This document shows positions 58,089 through 64,000 of a stretch of DNA of 64,000 bases, piece after piece. Under the pieces are notes generated by a model, which did not search any database, was not told the DNA's origin, and saw only the letters and a list, made by a program, of their open reading frames with translations. The stretch comes from Paraphysomonas bandaiensis (lineage: Eukaryota; Chrysophyceae): contig CBFFRP010000134.1 of the NCBI GenBank assembly GCA_965644295.1, positions 186,001 through 250,000 of the forward strand, written 5' to 3'. Made by a program: the position numbers and the translations under genes. How positions within the stretch are numbered: the stretch's first letter is position 1; each line of letters opens with the position of its first letter.

Positions 58089-59212
58089 CAGGGATAGGGA
58101 ACAATATATTGTATTGCAATATATTGTACAATATATTGCAATATATTGTAAAATATATTGATTGGTGGACTGGTCAAATATTCCATCAATAGTGTTTCTG
58201 TTAATAGAGCTCACAATACTATTGCAATATATTGCAATCAATATTATGATAGTCATATAAGAGAAGATCCTCAACTGTATGGTGCAAAATATACGCCTCT
58301 GTATACAAATATCCGGAAAATAAGAAAAAAAGCCTATTTTTGATGTTATTTTCTATTTTTTATGTATCGCCAGCTCAAACAGCACTCTACACCTCTCCAC
58401 ATGTATGTACAGTACTTCTCTTAATATAGTATATATATCCTATAGTGACAAGAAGAGACAACTGAATGATGAGTGCATACAAGAGTAGGGACATTTACCG
58501 CTGTTTTTGGAGTCCGGTCGAAGGTGTCCCGAACAAACACGAGTGTAAAATCTGCGGACGTAAACGACAACAGAATATTCGGAATGGATACAACAATCTA
58601 AAGGATCTAAAGACAGTGATTATTGCAACAATACAGAGGATGATGAAGCTGAAGTTGGCTATGCGGAAAAAATTCTTCAATCAGCTCAAAAACTTAAGAA
58701 GCGAAAAGTTGAAATATCTAAGTACAGGTGCACGAGTCATGTAGTATGTACTTCCAATACGTGTGAACGCCTGTTCAGCGCAGCAAAACTGATTATATCA
58801 GTGTTGCGCAAACGTATGCATCCTACTACACTTAATATGCTGTTGTTTCTGAAAGCTAACCGACAGTTGTGGCCGGATGCAAGCATATTTCAATCAATAT
58901 TGAATGAATATGGTGATGATGATGTCACCGATGATGGCTCAGAGGATGAGTATGAGGAAACTTTTAATTAGTTAAGAGTAGTGGGTTTGATTATCAAGTG
59001 ACCTTAGACCTTATAAAATATGGCAAGTACTAAAAATGAAAACTACGGATGTGTTTACTTACTGATTAGTCATACTAATATATTGCAATATATTGTACAA
59101 TATATTGCAATATATTGCAATAGTATTGTAGGGCCGGTTTAAAAAATCCATCAATACTATTGATGGAACGCTACCTAACAATAGTATTGCAATATATTGT
59201 TCCCTATCCCTG
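58089..59212 (+). mobile_element. hAT transposon copy 2 (1124 bp), internally deleted
   Basis: Same terminal inverted repeat as 25601-26400 (CAGGGATAGGGAACAATA), with its own perfect 8-bp duplication AACTCTAC (58081-58088 and 59213-59220). Inside, 58466-58744 encodes a BED zinc-finger start (RCFWSPVEGVPNKHECKICG). A neighbouring frame from about 58745 encodes the hAT dimerisation region (TSNTCERLFSAAKLIISVLR; TLNMLLFLKANRQLWPDA) and ends in an acidic tail near 58970. The DDE core is deleted, so it must be mobilised in trans. Confidence 0.9.
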
Positions 59213-59220
59213 AACTCTAC

Positions 59221-59840
59221 TACTACCATACTGAAACGCTTAAGACTACACATCTATTTTGTGCAATTAGTATCGGATAGCAATTAGTAATTTTTGCTTG
59301 CTACAATATTTTTTATTTCTGCTGGCAATATATTGCAATATTGTTAACTAGCCCTGTTTACATGACTTCACTAATATTATTGATGGGGTGGCAGTTAACA
59401 GTAGTATTGCAATGCAAGTATTGTTCCCTACTAGCATTGGTGAATACTATAAACTATAAACACTTAGTTAAACTCTAATTGGTAATTAATGATGAGGTCT
59501 TCAATCTAGTTGACTAGTTGGTAGTTATATCAACATTGTCGTGCGTATGGTTGAATAGTTCAATGTATTAGATATGGTTGAATAGAGTACACTCTGAATA
59601 CAAATATACACAAACTATTAAACTGAAACTTATTTAAGATACTAGTATACGATTATCAATATAGAGGACCGCGGGATGGTATACCTGTGTATGTATACTA
59701 CACGTAGGAGATATATAGAAAAACAGAGTATGAGGGGTATGATATATGGGTATATAGGGAGGGGTGTGTATGTATAGACTATACCATATGACTTATATAT
59801 GGATGTATATGGATGAATGGAGCTATAGAGAATAGTGTAG
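59221..59840. other. AT-rich stretch with diverged hAT end
   Basis: 59318-59435 repeats parts of the hAT terminus (TATTGCAATATTG, ATTATTGATGGGGTGGCAGTT, TTGTTCCCTA) in diverged form, suggesting an older copy. Otherwise nothing. Confidence 0.45.
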
Positions 59841-60260
59841 ATTGAGTGAAGTGAGAGTGTGGACCAATAAGAGATCTGGATATGATGATACAGTACTCTA
59901 ATATGGTCACTTCAATATCGATAGAATTGAGTGAAGTGAGAATGTGGACCAATAAGAGATCTGGATATGATGATACAGTACTCTAATATGGTCACTTCAA
60001 TATCGATAGAATTGAGTGAAGTGAGAATGTGGACCAATAAGAGATCTGGATATGATGATACAGTACTCTAATATGGTCACTTCAATATCGATAGAATTGA
60101 GTGAAGTGAGAATGTGGACCAATAAGAGATCTGGATATGATGATACAGTACTCTAATATGGTCACTTCAATATCGATAGAATTGAGTGAAGTGAGAATGT
60201 GGACCAATAAGAGATCTGGATACGATGATACTCCAATATGGTCACTTCAATATGGTATAT
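59841..60260. repeat. 85-bp minisatellite, about five copies
   Basis: Units begin ATTGAGTGAAGTGAGAATGT at 59841, 59926, 60011, 60096 and 60181, exactly 85 bp apart. The middle copies are identical, the first differs by one base (GAGAGTGT), and the last is shortened, followed by a diverged partial at about 60278. Confidence 0.95.
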
Positions 60261-60431
60261 AGTACTTCAATATAGATGGATTGACTGAAGTGAGTGCTGA
60301 GGTTACACTCTGCTGACACCTCCAATAAAGGCTCTATCATTTTGTTTGATATTCATGATCATAGCAGTAGTAGCTGTTATTCTTTTCAATAGATGTTGCT
60401 CTCTTTAGTATGTATGTATGTAGGCATATCC

Positions 60432-60580
60432 GTCTCGGCATCCTTTGTATATTTTTGTTCAAAGATGCCTCTAATATTGAGATAACAATTATGTGTATTG
60501 CAGCCGTATTTATACTGCAGTTATATAGAATATATTTGCTTCATTTTATTACCGAAAAATAAGATGCTGACTGCCCATAC
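60432..60580. mobile_element. 149-bp MITE-like element, copy 2
   Basis: Same length and layout as 14247-14395: starts GTCTCGGCATCCTTTGTATA, ends AAGATGCTGACTGCCCATAC, and keeps the internal GGCATCCTTTG/CAAAGATGCC hairpin. Ends are slightly more diverged. Confidence 0.7.
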
Positions 60581-61071
60581 TTCCGGATATCATATTGAGC
60601 ACTAGGTATCATGTGCTGATATACGAGCGAAGTATGTATTGATGATATTTTGTTGAGTAAAAAAATAATTATTACAAAATTACTGAAAATATTGTCCGCA
60701 AAAAAATAAATTTTGTTTATACATTATCTTATACATTATACCAAGAAAAAACGACTCTTTGGATACCCACAAAATTATTTATGTACAATTGTGTGTGACG
60801 ATGTGATCTGATATCAAAATCACTACAAAAATTACGTATACAACAACAACAACAACAAGTGCCAGCTCTGGAGACTTGAGTTGTACACACTCATCAACAG
60901 CACAGGCAGGTCATATATATGATAATCTGCTATACAATCCCATCCTATTCATCTAATAGTTATTAATAGTATTAAGAATAACAATAATTTCACTGCAAAT
61001 GTATCAAATACCTTTATATAATACATAGAGATATATCCCTTTAGTAGTATCATTGATTGATGTATTAAAGG
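60581..61071. other. upstream region of the STIMATE-like gene
   Basis: Contains a short (ACA)n run near 60842-60858. No gene seen. Confidence 0.4.
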
Positions 61072-61949
61072 ATGACATCATCGTGTTTACTTCTTGGAGG
61101 AACATTTGCTTTTTTTATTCAATTCTTATTAGCATTAATATGTTTTCTTACACTTGTTGTGAAAAGACATTTCGAATATCCAAAGAGGGATATATTGGTA
61201 TGGACAATGGATGGAATGAAACAAGGGGTTGGTTCAGCTACTGGACACTTTGCAAATATTATACTGTCTGGAGTATTAGCTAAAGGATTAGTTGACGGTG
61301 ATGAGTGTCAATGGTACTGTCTCAATTACCTCACTGATGCGACATTTGGGGTTACATTTAATGTTAGCGCTTTGATGTTCATAGAAGCAGTTTCGTCCAA
61401 ACTTTTTTTGTCAGATATGCGCTGGTTTAATTTCGGAGAGTATGGTGACCCACCGTCGGTAAGCGTGTGGGCCGTGCAATTGTTAGTGTGGCTCTTTATT
61501 GTGCTTAGTGGGAAGGTTGTTATTTTCTCCATATTCTTTTTCCTCTCGCACTACGTTGATGAATTTATTAGATCCCTCTTTAGTATATTTGATGGTCATC
61601 CTAAGGTTGAACTTGTATTTGTGATGATAATTATTCCTTTTATCCTCAACATTTTTCAATTTTGGGTGCAAGATTCATTTTTAAAGCAGAAATCAGAAGA
61701 TATGGCTCATGAAAGTAATTTAGACAAGGCAAGTAAATATGCTTAAGTGTACGTGTTTTCTGATTCGAATTTCAGAGCTTGAGGAATGGTCTACTTGATA
61801 CTTCTCCAAGGGGCGCAACTAGCAGACCAGTTGTGAGAAACTCTGGGGGACCAGTCCTCTCAAATTCTTACAACAGTTGGCAACAGTCAGAAAATTTACT
61901 ATTAACAGCATCAGACTACCATGAAGATGATGAGGATTGGGAGTTGTGA
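61072..61949 (+). CDS. STIMATE/TMEM110-family multi-pass membrane protein
   Basis: Family that includes animal STIMATE (an ER regulator of store-operated calcium entry) and fungal vacuolar-membrane relatives. Two exons: 61072 to about 61732 (MTSSCLLLGGTFAFFIQF) and about 61776-61949. Membrane segments at about residues 6-30, 60-72, 88-110, 132-160 and 185-205. Conserved blocks: LTLVVKRHFEYPKRD, QWYCLNYLTDATFGV, VQLLVWLFIVLSGKVVIF, HPKVELVFVMIIIPFILN and FQFWVQDSFLK. The cytosolic tail is Ser/Asn-rich and ends DYHEDDEDWEL with TGA at 61947-61949. The intron appears to use a GC donor (AAG|gcaagt). An upstream in-frame extension is not needed. Confidence 0.82.
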
Positions 61950-62265
61950 AGCAACCTCATGCATCATCGTCGGAGTATTGCATTGTTCGTAACATCGTAA
62001 ACACTAGTGTGAATTTTATTACGTTACCTAGAATTTATGAGATAATGTACGCATAAGTAATTTGTACCATTTATTATAAGAAATAGTATCCTTAAGCTCT
62101 TATTGCAAGGGAATCATTTTGATTGAATAATTATGAATTGCTGCAAGGGGCAGCCAAAGAGCTCCTGCAACACTACACATTGTGATCAAATAAATAATTA
62201 GATTCCTTATACTTGTATCTAGAAGCCCTATATCAGAAGTAGTAACAGAAATCGAATATATTAAA

Positions 62266-63188
62266 TTACAACTCTCTATTACGATTTTCTAATCTATTGA
62301 GCTGATCCTCCATTGCTTCCAATATATCATTATCGACTATAATTTGTGTGAGCATAAGGACAAGTGTATAAAATAGTACCATGTAAAGCAAAAAACTAAG
62401 CGCCTGATACAACGGTGGTGACATCGAAGTGGTATTAGACCCTGTCATAACGGGGGCACTACGTGCTCCACCACCGTGAGCACTAAAGTACACCATACCC
62501 GGCCCTGTCACACGTAGCATAACCCCTTGTGCTCCATATAATGCATATGGCATACTCGGTAATTGTGATATACAAACCGCACATGTGTCTTCAAAGGCGA
62601 CAGCACACCAAAAATTCATAGTAAGAACTTCTCCTGCTGCAAGCTGCTTGCACATTATTTCCCCACCTGATTGCAGAAACACTTGACTATGATCTGTCAC
62701 TTTGCAATACCTTAGAGAGACTAGACGTTTGTAAATATGAGGTACCGATGCATACCCCAGTAGCATATTTCCTGCTTACAGCAGTGAAAACGGTAAACCG
62801 CACACATAATCAACGAACCTGTATCTGGAAGACGACGTGTCTCAACGACTGTGTTGCTATCACAACACAAAAACGAATCCTTGAAACAATATAACTTAGC
62901 TCTGTTATTGGTCCCATATTTTAAAGGGAATATACGACCACTGAGTGGCATTGCCAAGCCAACGTATCCCGCAGTGGAGGATTTATTGATTAAGTACAAT
63001 CCTTCATTCTTCCAGAAAAGAGCGGCTAGAAACGAGTCTGTTTTCTCAATAGAAATATTATCAGAGAGCCAACAGAGTGTTGACCCCTCTACATATAGCA
63101 TATCATTAGAGGATAATACAATCTGTAAACATTGTTGATCTTCTCCACTTATTTCATACTGTAGTTCAGTGTGTGTATCGTTATCCAT
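62266..63188 (-). CDS. AIM24-family protein with C-terminal membrane segment
   Basis: AIM24 (altered inheritance of mitochondria 24) family, a beta-rich tandem fold found in bacteria and mitochondria; biochemical role unclear. Two exons: about 62809-63188 (MDNDTHTELQYEISGEDQQC; VGLAMPLSGRIFPLKYGT; KDSFLCCDSNTVVE) and 62266 to about 62765. The ~45-nt intron joins RRLPDTG to NMLLGYASVP. The second exon has the family blocks FLQSGGEIMCKQLAAGEVLT, CAVAFEDTCAVCISQ and YGAQGVMLRVTGPGMVYFSA. A hydrophobic segment near the end (ALSFLLYMVLFYTLVLML), then a short coiled-coil tail, suggests tail anchoring. No obvious mitochondrial presequence. Confidence 0.82.
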
Positions 63189-64000
63189 GAATTAAAATAC
63201 TGTTTGTTTCTAATATAACAGTAAAGAGATAGAGATAGAGATAGATAATGCACAGTGTTTGATCTATCCTGATATAAATTACAGCCCTTTACCTTACAAC
63301 AGTCGCTGCTTCTATATGATGATGTCTACAGCACAGAGACTTGTACTAATATATAGGATTCCATGCATACTGATACTCCTATACACTATACAGCAGTACA
63401 CATACAGCAGTACACTAACTTACAACTGTAGAATACGGAATACTTATACTCTTGTATAGATGAAATACGCTGTGTATACGATTATACCTCTATGAGGACT
63501 ACAGGAGAAGTATGCAAAATAAGTTAACTACCAATCAAAATACAGTTACAGGAATAATATAATTATAATTGGATATTACAATAACACAATCGCCAGCCCG
63601 TTAGTCCCAATTACCCTGTATATCTATCATGAGTTCATGTAGATGATACTGTGATGGTGTCATAGCACTGCTGTCTCTATCTGCGCTAATCTGTGGGGTA
63701 TACATGCATATAGAGACTCTATTACCTCATTTTATACAATACATATATTACTGAGACGAATACAGTGCAGAGGAATGATGACATACCTGGAATACATAGC
63801 GATACAAAGGATATCTTAAAGAAAGTGCGGCTCAGTGTAGTTAAATTTATCACTACCATAAGAACATTTAACGTGTATATATCAGTATTAACGCTCATTT
63901 AGGTTAGATAACACAGATGGGGCAGTATGAGGGCTACATGCGATCTATAGGGTGAGTACAATATTGTGAAAGGGTGAACGGTGTATTAATTTCAACGTCC
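63189..64000. other. right edge of window, nothing recognised
   Basis: AT-rich with short repeats such as CAGCAGTACAC near 63390-63415. No conserved coding sequence. Confidence 0.4.

Noticed and set aside
59841-60260. Regularly spaced repeats considered as a CRISPR array
   Set aside because: Whole 85-bp units are identical with no unique spacers, and the genome is eukaryotic; it is a minisatellite.
63259-63459. Plus-strand 66-residue frame near the right edge
   Set aside because: Tyr/Ile-rich and overlapping CAGCAGTACAC repeats; composition is that of AT-rich noncoding DNA.
1-64000. tRNA, rRNA or small nuclear RNA genes
   Set aside because: I looked for TPsiC-like GGTTCRANNCC and rRNA-like blocks by eye and saw none convincing; tRNAscan-SE and Infernal would be decisive.

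Overview
The window is nuclear DNA from a protist-like eukaryote. Nearly every conserved gene is broken by short (about 45-80 nt) GT-AG introns, and the proteins are typically eukaryotic: HOPS/CORVET and WASH subunits, V-ATPase, MCM5, COX18 and an E2F7/8-like factor. Intergenic DNA is AT-rich and full of (TATG)n tracts. Ankyrin units of the 'WLRSQ..PCPWD' type and the transposon mix (hAT, MULE, Tc1-like, non-LTR, Copia-like) remind me of stramenopile and related genomes, but that placement is inference. No rRNA, tRNA, CRISPR or bacterial-style operon was found.

Layout. 1-733: decayed coding sequence. 1337-4220 (-): VPS16, head-to-head with WASHC4/SWIP (4903-10105, +); both act on endosomes. 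10902-14048 (-): V-ATPase subunit C, with one giant satellite-filled intron and an insertion in the protein. 14050-17170: poor in genes, with a 149-bp MITE-like element and a small hydrophilic protein gene. 17171-18396 (+): cytosolic-type malate dehydrogenase. 18654-19864: 5'-truncated non-LTR retrotransposon. 20221-22072 (-): leucine-rich repeat protein, divergent from MCM5 (22764-25251, +). 25601-26400: hAT element with a perfect 8-bp target duplication. 26546-27202 (-): AT-hook/coiled-coil protein.

27250-37360 is an accessory, transposon-rich block. It holds Copia-like Gag debris, a SWIM zinc-finger gene interrupted by a second truncated LINE, a foldback hairpin, a Copia-like gag joined to a damaged ankyrin-repeat gene, and a complete-looking 3.48-kb Tc1-like transposon. 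That transposon has 198-bp terminal inverted repeats, a DD34E transposase and a second, unrecognised convergent gene, and it sits inside a (TATG)n tract.

37809-40590 (+): atypical E2F with two winged helices. 40764-41901: a second hAT family. 42013-42864 (-): COX18-like insertase. 44480-45523 (-): extended SDR reductase. 46154-47516 (+): WDR5/Swd3-like WD40 protein. 49479-53275 (+): large PLOD-like glycosyltransferase. 54092-56651: MULE transposon with a 9-bp target duplication. 58089-59212: second copy of the first hAT family. 59841-60260: 85-bp minisatellite. 61072-61949 (+): STIMATE/TMEM110-like membrane protein. 62266-63188 (-): AIM24-family protein.

The housekeeping genes are single, unlinked functions apart from the VPS16/WASHC4 divergent pair. 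The most system-like novelty is the two-gene Tc1-like element. Transposon boundaries are mostly supported by target-site duplications read directly from the sequence; the SWIM-gene LINE, both hAT families, the MULE and the Tc1-like element are clear cases. Exon borders were inferred by eye from reading frame, GT/GC-AG ends and remembered family conservation, and may be off by a few bases.
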